Origin: Pseudomonadaceae bacterium | GTDB taxonomy: Bacteria > Pseudomonadota > Gammaproteobacteria > Pseudomonadales > Azotimanducaceae | Length of the DNA: 64,000 nucleotides | Direction: 5' to 3' | NCBI GenBank assembly: GCA_024743175.1 | Contig: JANSXA010000013.1 | Location: 1 to 64,000, forward strand | Shown here: positions 33,426-41,088 of the stretch, one piece after another | How positions within the stretch are numbered: the stretch's first letter is position 1 | Layout of the letters: each line of letters starts with the position of its first letter | The notes under the pieces: generated by a model | Told to the model about the DNA's origin: nothing | The model's input: only the letters and a program-made list of their open reading frames with translations | Databases searched by the model: none | Position numbers and translations under genes: made by a program

Positions 33426-34082
33426 TCAGGCGGCCACAGGCGATTGGGAAGATTGGAGATGTAGCGCTTCCACCAGCTGGGCTGGCAACTGTAGCTGTGA
33501 CGCCAGATTCGCGAGGTAACTTTTGCCCGCTTCGCAGTGCTCGTCGATGACAATCTCTGATGCGGTGTAGATTTCGATACGTGTCTGCATGTTGGGCGCC
33601 AGTGCGGCCAGTTGTGCAGGGTCCAAAGGATTTGACAGTTGCTCGGATAAAGCTGCGAGTTCGCTGCTGGGCAGCGACAGTTCCACAGCTTGCTGCCAGA
33701 TTCGTCGTTGTTCGTCTTCAGAGAGGTGTCCATCTGCATGGGCTGCTGCAATCATGGCCTGGATGATAATGCCCGTTGTACTCGCGCCGTGTTTGGCGTC
33801 TACAACGTCGGCAAAGTCCTGCCGGGTGAGTTCGGGCAGCGTTTGCGCCTCCAGCGCGTGAGCAGCTGCCCCAGCCGGGTTACTCTGTTGTGAACTCTTA
33901 TAAGACTGATAGGCTTTGTAAGCCAAGCCCCCGACTGCAACAAGGCCACCAGCTTTGAGGAGCTTTTTTGCAGATTTTTTGTTGGTGAACGCAGTGACCA
34001 GGGCACCGCCAGCAGCTCCGCTGAGTGCGCCTGTAATCGCTGGACTGTTGGTTACGCTGCCGAGAAGTTTGTCTAACGGCAT
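33426..34082 (-). CDS. DUF533 / TerB-like protein (YebE type)
   Basis: A 218-residue protein with a glycine/alanine-rich N-terminal region (GALSGAAGGALVTAFTNKK, then AGGLVAVGGLAYKAYQSY) that may insert in or lie on the inner membrane. The C-terminal TerB-like helical domain is recognised by AMIAAAHADGHLSEDEQRRIW and an acidic metal-binding-like loop. YebE relatives are envelope-stress induced in enterics. It is transcribed alone. The structured repeat region lies just after its stop. Function is unknown beyond the family. Confidence 0.86.
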   Translation of the reverse strand: MPLDKLLGSVTNSPAITGALSGAAGGALVTAFTNKKSAKKLLKAGGLVAVGGLAYKAYQSYKSSQQSNPAGAAAHALEAQTLPELTRQDFADVVDAKHGASTTGIIIQAMIAAAHADGHLSEDEQRRIWQQAVELSLPSSELAALSEQLSNPLDPAQLAALAPNMQTRIEIYTASEIVIDEHCEAGKSYLANLASQLQLPAQLVEALHLQSSQSPVAA

Positions 34083-34302
34083 GGTTCTGCCTCCTGTTTT
34101 TGATGCCTAAATGATGCAGGCGGCGGCGGTCTGGTGCCATCAGATCGTTTCGTCTGCAAGCAACATTTTTTTCGATGCATCTGGTAGCCGACGATCGTTG
34201 TTGTCCGACTCGCTTCGGCTGCGTCGAACAGTCGCAGGTAGGTTTATCTGCTTGTTGGCGGATGCCGCCACACTAGACTGGGTGGCAATTTAGGAGACGC
34301 TG

Positions 34303-34629
34303 ATGGTCACGCAAATCAACATAGATTCACAGCTTGGGCCAAGCTGGCCGGCTAAGATCGAGCGGCAGATTAATTTTGCGCTGTCTTCAGTGCACTGGCA
34401 GGTTGTCAACCTGGCGATTGATCTGAAGGCCGCGGAGGGGAACGCTACTCATCCTGATCGCGATCCCACTTATTGCTGCAGATTGCAGGCAGAGCTGCGT
34501 GGCGGACGCAAACAGGAGATATCTGTGGTGAGCAGCAACCCGCAAGTGTGTGTAGCAGATGCTGCCGCACGTTTACGGCGGGTTGTGACAAGAGATCGTC
34601 AGCTGGGTCTGATGGGCCGCGCTAGCTAG
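34303..34629 (+). CDS. HPF/RaiA (S30AE)-like small protein
   Basis: A 108-residue protein with the S30AE-like layout: an initial strand (TQINIDS), a helix (WPAKIERQINFAL), strands VVNLAIDLK and CRLQAELRGGRKQEISVVSS, and a final helix with ADAAARLRRVVTR. Such proteins bind ribosomes in stationary phase. Sequence identity to classical HPF looks low, so the role may differ. It overlaps the convergent nhaR end by eight bases. A second, stronger HPF-like gene lies 5 kb away at 39495. Confidence 0.65.
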   Translation: MVTQINIDSQLGPSWPAKIERQINFALSSVHWQVVNLAIDLKAAEGNATHPDRDPTYCCRLQAELRGGRKQEISVVSSNPQVCVADAAARLRRVVTRDRQLGLMGRAS

Positions 34630-35521
34630 CAAGGCGCTCGCGCGCACGCTCGGTTATCTGCAGAACCGCCGGGTGTTTCAGTTTGCGTTCCGGAGAAATA
34701 GCGAAGTAGGATTCCCGCAGGGTGTCGATCTTTCCCAGCTCAACCGAGTGGTACATGGAGCAGACCTCTTCAGCGATGGCAGTTGGTGCAGGGTAGACGC
34801 CCAACGCGGCCTCACCAAACGCTTTGAGCAGCGCGCTGTCATCAAATTCCGCCACTACTCTCGGGCTGACTTCAACGTTATCAAACCAGTCTTCCAGCAC
34901 TCTTCGCATCGGGCTTTCGGTTGCCGGAAGCAATATCGGCGCGGCATCTAGTGATTGTGGAAAGTTCTGCTGATAGTTTGCAGCAATGCTGGTGTGCGCG
35001 AAAAAGCTGACGCCACTTTCACCCAGCGGGTGGTTGTAAGCTTTCACGCTGATGCCCGTTGGTATAGACCGATCCGAAATCACCAGATCGAGCTTATGTA
35101 CCGCCAGATCTCCAAGCAGCCGCTCCAGATCGCCTTCCCTGCAGACGACGCGCAGCGGATCTTCCAGGCTCAGAGCGGGCTCGAGTATACGCAGTGCGAT
35201 CAGTTTGGGAATAGAGTTAACAATACCAACGTTAAGGGTTGTAGGAATGAGGGCCTGTTTGCTTTTAACACGCTGGGTAAGTTCAGCGCCGAGCATGAAG
35301 ATCTCGTCCGCATACTGGTTCACGACCTGGCCGGTTTCTGTCATCGCTAATCCCCGTCCCACGCGATTGAACAATGGCTCTCCAACGGCTTCTTCCAGAA
35401 GTTTCAGCTGGCCGCTGATGGTTTGCGGGGTCAGGTGCAACACCTCTGAAGCGCGGGCGATGCTGCCTTCGCGGGCAACCGTCCAGAAGTAGAGCAGATG
35501 GGTGTAGTTCAGATGACGCAC
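34622..35521 (-). CDS. nhaR: NhaR-type LysR family transcriptional regulator
   Basis: A 299-residue LysR protein starting with GTG. The N terminus LNYTHLLYFWTVAREGSIARASEVLHL region with LTPQTISGQLKLLEE is the distinctive NhaR helix-turn-helix; in E. coli NhaR responds to sodium and alkaline pH and activates nhaA. The effector domain follows from about residue 90. No nhaA is in the window. The gene is divergent from the operon that ends in a sodium-dependent bicarbonate transporter, which makes a sodium- or bicarbonate-linked role plausible. Orthology is well supported; the target is inference. Confidence 0.87.
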   Translation of the reverse strand: MRHLNYTHLLYFWTVAREGSIARASEVLHLTPQTISGQLKLLEEAVGEPLFNRVGRGLAMTETGQVVNQYADEIFMLGAELTQRVKSKQALIPTTLNVGIVNSIPKLIALRILEPALSLEDPLRVVCREGDLERLLGDLAVHKLDLVISDRSIPTGISVKAYNHPLGESGVSFFAHTSIAANYQQNFPQSLDAAPILLPATESPMRRVLEDWFDNVEVSPRVVAEFDDSALLKAFGEAALGVYPAPTAIAEEVCSMYHSVELGKIDTLRESYFAISPERKLKHPAVLQITERARERLAS

Positions 35522-35619
35522 AGTTTTACGACCTTTTGCTGATGGAAGTTCTTTTCTTTCCTGAAGCCTAGTCTGTTTAAAACTAATACAAAGGAAAATA
35601 CGATTCCACTGCGCTGAAA

Positions 35620-35660
35620 CATCGGTTTGTTCGAAGTATCAACTCATCGGTATTGTCGAA
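35620..35660. promoter_or_regulatory. Direct repeat in the nhaR-yccA intergenic region, candidate operator
   Basis: CATCGGTTTGTTCGAA (35620-35635) and CATCGGTATTGTCGAA (35645-35660) match at 13 of 16 bases and start 25 bases apart. The same bases include inverted GTTCGA/TCGAAC. They lie in the 219-base gap between divergent nhaR and the Bax-inhibitor-like gene and may be the NhaR site. Confidence 0.45.
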
Positions 35661-35740
35661 CTCAGCTTGCGCAAAGAGTGACTAGTCCTTACTGTTGCGG
35701 GGGTTATTGTACCCCTTGAATTACACAGTAGGAGTGCTCC

Positions 35741-36418
35741 ATGAAAAACGAAGTTGGTGTGGCGACCGCCCCCATGAATGATGCCGCAATTGCTTCTCAG
35801 CACGCGGTGCTTCGTAATACTTATCGTTTGTTATCAATGACTTTGGCCTTCAGCGCGTTGGTCGCTGCTGGCACAGTTGCGCTGAATCTACCTTATCCAG
35901 GCATCATTGTTGTCCTGGTGGGTTATTTTGGTCTGCTGTTCCTGACCAGCTACCTGCGCAACAGCGCCTGGGGTCTGGTCAGTGTTTTTGCGTTGACTGG
36001 CTTTATGGGCTACACGATAGGCCCGATCATTAACGCGTATCTGGGTCTGTCGAACGGTCCGTCGCTGGTCACAGCCGCCATGGCGACAACCGGCGTTGTT
36101 TTCCTTGGTCTGTCTGCCTACGCTCGATCGTCCAAAGCGCCGGATATGATGCGCTTCGGAACGTTCCTGTTTGTCGGTATTCTGGTGGCATTCTGCATGG
36201 GTCTGGCGGCTGTTTTCTTCCAGATGCCACTGCTGTCAGTTGCGGTCTCCGGGCTGTTTGTCCTGCTGATGAGTGGTCTCATCATGTGGCAGACCCAGGA
36301 TATAATTCGTGGTGGTGAAACCAATTACATCATGGCAACCGTGACGCTGTTTGTTGCAATTTACAATCTGTTCACCAGCTTGTTGCACATTTTCGGCTTT
36401 CTTGGTGACGACGGCTGA
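35741..36418 (+). CDS. Bax inhibitor-1 / YccA family membrane protein
   Basis: A 225-residue polytopic protein with seven predicted membrane segments after a soluble 30-residue N terminus. GYTIGPIINAYL and the C-terminal DIIRGGETNYIMATVTLFVAIYNLF region are BI-1/YccA signatures; the family includes ion-leak channels and the FtsH modulator YccA. GGAG precedes the start, and a GGGGT/ACCCC hairpin lies in the leader. Its stop shares one base with the purK start, so it is the first gene of yccA-like-purK-purE-sbtA-sbtB. Confidence 0.9.
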   Translation: MKNEVGVATAPMNDAAIASQHAVLRNTYRLLSMTLAFSALVAAGTVALNLPYPGIIVVLVGYFGLLFLTSYLRNSAWGLVSVFALTGFMGYTIGPIINAYLGLSNGPSLVTAAMATTGVVFLGLSAYARSSKAPDMMRFGTFLFVGILVAFCMGLAAVFFQMPLLSVAVSGLFVLLMSGLIMWQTQDIIRGGETNYIMATVTLFVAIYNLFTSLLHIFGFLGDDG

Positions 36419-37551
36419 TGAGTCTGCGCCTGGGCATTTACGGCGCCGGTCAGCTCGGCGCCTACTTGTGCCAGGCCGCTCGAACCCTGGGCATGACCAC
36501 TTCGGTGGTCGCGCCTACTGACGACAGCCCGGCTAATGAACACGCCGACCATGTGATTGTTGCACCACTGGACGATCTCGCCGCCTCCAAGACACTGATC
36601 GATAGCGTTGATCTGATCACGTTCGAACTCGAAGACATCGCCTCACCGGTGTTAGATCTACTGGCCGAGGCAGTTGGACAGGGTAACGTGCAGGTTTTCC
36701 CAGAAGTTGAACATCTGCGCCTGTTGCAGAATAAATGCTCACAAAAACGCTGGTTTGTTGAACACTCGCTGCCGACCGCACAGTTTTTAGATTGCCCGGC
36801 CGATACAGATATTGCCGCGCTGGCGGAACAGTTTGGCCTGCCGTTTGTGCAGAAAACACACCGCGGCGGCTATGATGGGCGTGGTGTGCAGGTTATACGC
36901 GACGCTGATGGGGGTGATGAGTTGTGGCCAACTGCGACAATCATCGAAGAGTTTATTGAGCCCCGCCGCGAACTCGCCGTTCTGGTGGCACGCAGTCCAG
37001 CAGGTGAAGAAGCAGTTTACCCGGTAGTCGAGATGGACTTTAACCAGCAAGGACATATCCTCAGCCACGTTCTGTCGCCTGCTTCCTTGCCCGTTGACAT
37101 CTCCACTCAGGCTCAGGATATCGCTCTGCAGTTTATACGCCACCTCGACGGTACTGGTCTGTTTGCGGTTGAGATGTTTCTGCGCAACGATAAAGAGCTG
37201 TTGATCAACGAAGTTGCACCAAGGGTGCACAACTCGGGCCATCTGACAATTGAAGCGCACCAGACCTCCCAGTACGAACAGCACCTGCGTGCAATCGCTG
37301 GACTTCCGCTGGGAGGCACTGAGCAGAAACAACCTTCAGCCATGGTTAATATCCTTTACGCTGATGCGATTGAAAGCGCCTGTGCCAGCGGGCGCGGGGT
37401 CATAGCGGTGGGAAACAATACAAATGTGCACTGGTATGGTAAGAAGGGCTCTTCGCTGCTGCGGAAGATGGGCCACATCACCAGCACAGCAGATTCCGTA
37501 GAAGAAGCTCAGTCAAACGTTGATGCCGCATTGGGTGCATTGGCTTCTTAA
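36418..37551 (+). CDS. purK: N5-carboxyaminoimidazole ribonucleotide synthetase
   Basis: A 377-residue ATP-grasp enzyme of purine synthesis. It makes N5-CAIR from aminoimidazole ribonucleotide, ATP and bicarbonate. The N-terminal [16 protein letters not shown] matches the PurK GGGQLG region, FELEDI is the usual FEx[13 protein letters not shown] is the ATP-grasp glycine loop, and [12 protein letters not shown] holds metal ligands. It comes before purE here and overlaps the preceding gene by one base. Because bicarbonate is a substrate, the transporter genes 0.5 kb downstream are likely functionally linked. Confidence 0.95.
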   Translation: MSLRLGIYGAGQLGAYLCQAARTLGMTTSVVAPTDDSPANEHADHVIVAPLDDLAASKTLIDSVDLITFELEDIASPVLDLLAEAVGQGNVQVFPEVEHLRLLQNKCSQKRWFVEHSLPTAQFLDCPADTDIAALAEQFGLPFVQKTHRGGYDGRGVQVIRDADGGDELWPTATIIEEFIEPRRELAVLVARSPAGEEAVYPVVEMDFNQQGHILSHVLSPASLPVDISTQAQDIALQFIRHLDGTGLFAVEMFLRNDKELLINEVAPRVHNSGHLTIEAHQTSQYEQHLRAIAGLPLGGTEQKQPSAMVNILYADAIESACASGRGVIAVGNNTNVHWYGKKGSSLLRKMGHITSTADSVEEAQSNVDAALGALAS

Positions 37552-37580
37552 GCAGTTTTATCCGTCGAGCAGGGGGTGGG

Positions 37581-38066
37581 GTGACGAAAGTCAGTATTAT
37601 AATGGGCAGTGACTCAGATCTGCCGATTATGAATGCAGCGCGTGATGTGTTGCAGGAACTTGGTGTGGCTTTTGAGATGGCCATAGTCAGTGCGCATCGC
37701 ACACCCCAGCGCATGTATGAGTACGCGCTGGCAGCAGAAGCAAACGGGCTTTCCGTGATTATCGCTGGCGCCGGCGGCGCGGCACATTTACCGGGGATGG
37801 TGGCTTCTCTGACAACCGTGCCGGTGATCGGAGTACCGGTGAGCGCAACCAAACTCAATGGCCAGGATTCCCTGCTCTCAATTGTGCAGATGCCCGCGGG
37901 AATCCCTGTTGCAACGGTGGCCATTGATAACGCACGCAATGCCGGCATTCTGGCTGCGCAGATTATTGGTGTTTCGGATGCAAAGGTACGCAGCGCCATA
38001 AAAGCGTTACGTGCAACGATGCAGCAACAGGTGGAGAGCAAAGCCGATAAGCTTGCCGGGCGTTAG
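37581..38066 (+). CDS. purE: N5-CAIR mutase
   Basis: A 161-residue class I PurE that converts N5-CAIR to CAIR. The signatures [20 protein letters not shown] and [15 protein letters not shown] are complete. It starts with GTG, preceded by an AGGGGG run. It lies 29 bases after purK, and the SbtA start comes only two bases after its stop. The product is cytoplasmic and forms octamers in relatives. Confidence 0.95.
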   Translation: MTKVSIIMGSDSDLPIMNAARDVLQELGVAFEMAIVSAHRTPQRMYEYALAAEANGLSVIIAGAGGAAHLPGMVASLTTVPVIGVPVSATKLNGQDSLLSIVQMPAGIPVATVAIDNARNAGILAAQIIGVSDAKVRSAIKALRATMQQQVESKADKLAGR

Positions 38067-38068
38067 TT

Positions 38069-39058
38069 TTGGACGCACTGTTTCTCTCTAACATTACCTC
38101 TCCGCCACTGCTGTTTTTCATGCTCGGCGCAGTTGCTACTTTGGTACGCAGCGATCTTGAGATACCTGAACAGGTGGCTAAATTCCTTTCGCTGTACCTG
38201 CTGTTTGCCATTGGCTTTAAAGGCGGCGTGGCGCTGGCTGAAAGCCCGCTGGACTTCGAGGTGGCAAAGGGGCTGCTCACCGCCTTGTTAATGGCCTCCC
38301 TGGTTCCAGTATATGTGTTCTATCTGTTGCGCCGAAAAATGTCGACGGCGGATGCTGCGGCTACCGCGGCAACGTATGGATCGATCAGCGCCGTAACGTT
38401 TGTCACCTGTACCAGTTATCTTGATGCCAACGGAGTGGCCTGGAGTGGTTATCTGGTTGCGGCAATGGCGCTCATGGAATCACCGGCGATCATTATCGGC
38501 CTGCTCCTGTACCGCATTTATCAGTCAAAAGAAGAGCGTGATCAGCCCGAACTCATGGCGCCTGGGGAATTGATCCGCGAGTCTTTTCTGAATGGGTCTG
38601 TATTTCTGATCATGGGCAGCCTGATCATCGGATGGATATCAGGGCCAGTAGGCAAAGCGCAGATCAGCCCGCTGGTGAATGACCTGTTCATCGGCGTTCT
38701 GTGTCTGTTTCTGCTGGACATGGGCATTGTTGCCATGCGTCGCCTGCAGGATATGCGCAGCGCAGAGCGTGGTTTGAGCAGCCTCGGTATGGTTTCGTGG
38801 GGTATTGCTTTGCCGCTGTTGAATGCTGCTATCGCAGTGGGCCTGGCTGTGTTGCTGGATCTACCGGAAGGTGATGCGGTGCTGCTGATCGTATTGTGTG
38901 CCAGTGCGTCTTACATCGCCGTGCCTGCAGCCATGCGGCTGGCGTTACCGGAGGCGAACCCCAGCGTCTATCTTGCTCTTTCGCTGGCGGTTACCTTTCC
39001 CTTCAATCTGCTGGTCGGTATTCCCCTCTACCATCAGGCGGTAAACTGGCTGGCTTAA
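38069..39058 (+). CDS. sbtA: SbtA-family sodium-dependent bicarbonate transporter
   Basis: A 329-residue membrane protein with about ten predicted helices in two repeats. SPPLLFFMLGAVA begins the first; YGSISAVTFVTCTSYLD is the conserved half-helix region of the first repeat and ASASYIAVPAAMRLALPEANPS that of the second. The central cytoplasmic loop after KEERDQ is the variable part. SbtA was defined in cyanobacteria as a high-affinity sodium/bicarbonate symporter. The start is TTG, two bases after purE. Clustering with purK, a bicarbonate user, suggests supply for purine carboxylation. No carboxysome or RuBisCO gene is nearby. Confidence 0.9.
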   Translation: MDALFLSNITSPPLLFFMLGAVATLVRSDLEIPEQVAKFLSLYLLFAIGFKGGVALAESPLDFEVAKGLLTALLMASLVPVYVFYLLRRKMSTADAAATAATYGSISAVTFVTCTSYLDANGVAWSGYLVAAMALMESPAIIIGLLLYRIYQSKEERDQPELMAPGELIRESFLNGSVFLIMGSLIIGWISGPVGKAQISPLVNDLFIGVLCLFLLDMGIVAMRRLQDMRSAERGLSSLGMVSWGIALPLLNAAIAVGLAVLLDLPEGDAVLLIVLCASASYIAVPAAMRLALPEANPSVYLALSLAVTFPFNLLVGIPLYHQAVNWLA

Positions 39059-39077
39059 CTCACCCGGGTGTGTGCTT

Positions 39078-39374
39078 ATGAAACCGTGTAAACGGATAGA
39101 AATTGTAATTGAACAACCCCTGGCCCAACGCATGGCTAAACTTTTGGCAACGCTGAATGCCCCAGGTTATACGTTCATTGATCATGCTGGCGGTAGCGGT
39201 GATCGCGGTCTGCGCCGCGCAGATGAACCTACAGGCACCTCAACCAACTGCGTTTTTGTCATTGCCTGTGATGATGCGGAGATTACCGATCAGATTGTTA
39301 ACGGTGTACGCAGTATGCTCACTCGCTCGGGTGGTATCTGTCTGGTGAGCGACGCTCAGTGGGTGAGGCACTGA
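39078..39374 (+). CDS. sbtB: SbtB-like PII-type regulatory protein
   Basis: A 98-residue PII-like protein directly after sbtA. The first strand is RIEIVIEQPLAQRMAKLL; a glycine-rich T-loop-like stretch (HAGGSGDRGLRRADEPTG) and the strand NCVFVIACDD follow, ending in SRSGGICLVSD-like PII core (here LTRSGGICLVSD). SbtB proteins plug SbtA according to adenylate or cAMP state. A C-terminal cysteine-loop seen in some SbtBs is absent. The ATG at 39078 is chosen over a GTG two codons earlier. The assignment rests on both fold and position. Confidence 0.82.
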   Translation: MKPCKRIEIVIEQPLAQRMAKLLATLNAPGYTFIDHAGGSGDRGLRRADEPTGTSTNCVFVIACDDAEITDQIVNGVRSMLTRSGGICLVSDAQWVRH

Positions 39375-39494
39375 GAAAAATGTGATCGGGCCTGTGTCCG
39401 TCGATAAAACCGAATCCCTTACGCGGCCTGATCGACTTGTTGGTAGATCAGCTCTCACGCTATCTTCTGTACTGAAAACCCCAGGAGAAGCGCG

Positions 39495-39863
39495 ATGGAA
39501 GTTCAGATAGAAACCCAGAACATCGACATTCCCGCAAACAGCAGCAGCTCGCTGGCGCAGCGAGTTCGCAAGGCCATGAGTCATGTCGGCAGTCATATTA
39601 TCCGTCTGCATTTGAGCCTGCGGGACGTCAATGGCGCGAAAGGTGGTCGTGATAAAATCTGTACCCTGCGAGCGACTCTGGCCTCCGGAGGCGAAGTTGT
39701 TGTGGTGGATCGCGACAGGCAGGTTCGTAAAGCGCTGTTCAATGTTCTGCGTCGCAGCCGGGGTGTGATCAACCGGGAGCTGAAACGCAGACGGCAGAAA
39801 AGTCGTCGCCAGATTGAGAGTGCTGACGAACTATCGACACGCCTGTGGCTCGAGTCGGCATAG
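39495..39863 (+). CDS. HPF/RaiA family ribosome-associated protein
   Basis: A 122-residue S30AE-family protein. RVRKAMSHVGSHIIRLHLSLRD followed by NGAKGGRDKICTLRATL and VVVDRDRQVRKALFNVLRRS is the standard strand-helix pattern. The C terminus is a strongly basic helix (NRELKRRRQKSRRQ), fitting RNA contact. AGGAG precedes the start. It is separated from sbtB by 120 bases. It probably binds idle ribosomes or rRNA; stress induction is expected for the family but no promoter was identified. Confidence 0.82.
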   Translation: MEVQIETQNIDIPANSSSSLAQRVRKAMSHVGSHIIRLHLSLRDVNGAKGGRDKICTLRATLASGGEVVVVDRDRQVRKALFNVLRRSRGVINRELKRRRQKSRRQIESADELSTRLWLESA

Positions 39864-39872
39864 CTGCGGTTA

Positions 39873-41000
39873 TTAAGCCTGCTGGTTAAGCGTATTCTGC
39901 GCCGACGCGAAGCGGGTAAGGTTTAATTCCTGACGCACAGCCTGTCCCACGTCTGCCTGCATGTCGTCTACCGGGATGCCGATTGAGTCTGCGATGCGGG
40001 TCATGCGCTGGAAATTCGCAGCAACACCGGCGGCGTCGACCAGAACATCGGGTCCTGCAATGTCCAGTAATGCCTGGCGATGCTGCGCAAGTTCATCGTC
40101 CCGCAGAGCAAAGCTTTGTGCAAAGCGGACCAGTTCCGGTCCGTAGGTAATCCCAACAGCAGCACTATCGGTGTCTCCGTTGATGGCGTTGAGGTCTATG
40201 TCAGTATCAGTTGTTGAGGCGCTCACACGGAGCATGGTGGCGTGTGCGCTGGTTCAGTAGAAACACTCATTGATGGCTGACACCCTGCCGGCGATCAGTT
40301 CAGTCTGCATGCGGTTGATGGATCGATTCGGGTCGCCGACAAAATTGGCCATGCTGGCAAAGGAAATGTACTGCGCGTCGCTGAGCATGCGCCAGTCCCG
40401 CAGGGCATCGGGTACCAGCGTGAGGGCTCTGACAACGTTAGCCGTGCGCCCATCGGACCATAAGTCCGCCTCGGCACCTACGGCACCCTCTGGCGGTACT
40501 GTTGGCACAAAGCCGATATCGTCACTGAGGATTTCTGGCTGGTACTGTGATGGTTCGCCAGTCTCAAAGGCAGGCAGAGGCTCCAGCGGCAATCCCAGTG
40601 CGCGGTGGAACTCATCGATGCTGAACATTGCAACAACAATCCCGGTCAGCTCAACGTAAGCATTTTTTGACAGCCCGGCAGCATCATTCTGCTCAATGTA
40701 GCGAGCGGTGATTCGGGTCTGGTCAGTGATGATCCGATGGATGGCATCTACCGCAATGGGGTCGAGCACACTCTGAGTTGTCTCGTGTTGGCCTGCAACC
40801 TGATAAGGTGAAAGGGCCTGTTTGCGTTCCACACAGTAGGCGCAGTGAAATGCCTGACGGGATTCTGCCGCAATCGCAACACGCTGTGCGCCATTCCACC
40901 AGCTTCCGGGTTTGCGCAGACGTTGCCAGTATTCCTGATGCGCCTTGCGGATGTCGGACCGTATTGGGTAGGGTGAGTCGGAATAATCGAAAGTTTCCAT
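39873..41000 (-). CDS. Candidate selenoprotein: AhpD/CMD-like peroxidase with in-frame TGA at the second active-site cysteine
   Basis: Read straight through the TGA at 40256-40254, this frame gives 375 residues of a two-part AhpD/carboxymuconolactone-decarboxylase-type protein. Before the TGA come HCAYCVERKQAL (Cys53, Cys56), helices typical of CMD proteins (YVELTGIVVAMFSIDEFHRAL), and INECFY. After it come TSAHATML and a long helical tail. With Sec or Cys at 249 the site reads C246-x-x-U249-x-x-x-H253, exactly the AhpD CxxCxxxH motif, in which the second cysteine is the peroxide-reactive one. The frame after the TGA stays open for 126 codons. A stem-loop follows at once. Alternatives are a nonsense mutation (TGC/TGT to TGA) or a sequencing error. 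Conventional gene calling would give two pieces, 40254-41000 and 39873-40235. Confidence 0.65.
40219..40249 (-). promoter_or_regulatory. SECIS-like stem-loop just downstream of the in-frame TGA
   Basis: On the minus strand, GCGC+ACACG (40249-40241) pairs with CGTGT+GCGC (40229-40219), nine base pairs with a two-base bulge (GA at 40224-40223) and an 11-base loop. It begins five bases after the TGA; the loop starts 13 bases after it. Bacterial SECIS elements sit here with a bulge and a G near the loop start. If the top G-C pair opens, the loop starts with G. The spacing is slightly shorter than in E. coli fdhF, so this is a candidate only. Confidence 0.45.
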
Positions 41001-41088
41001 TTGTGGGCCCTTCTATTATTAGCTTATCTTTGCAAGAGTCTAACAGGCCAGTTCCTCATCTGGCGTTGAAATTTATTAAGGTGTTGAG

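Noticed and set aside
33252-33464. Short open frame reading LIEK repeats through the terminator
   Set aside because: It consists of the 12-base repeats, the terminator and the inverted repeats; no initiation signal and no protein-like continuation.
39382-39431. GATCGGGCC / GGCCTGATC long-range inverted repeat between sbtB and the HPF-like gene
   Set aside because: One mismatch and a 32-base spacer; weak enough to be chance.
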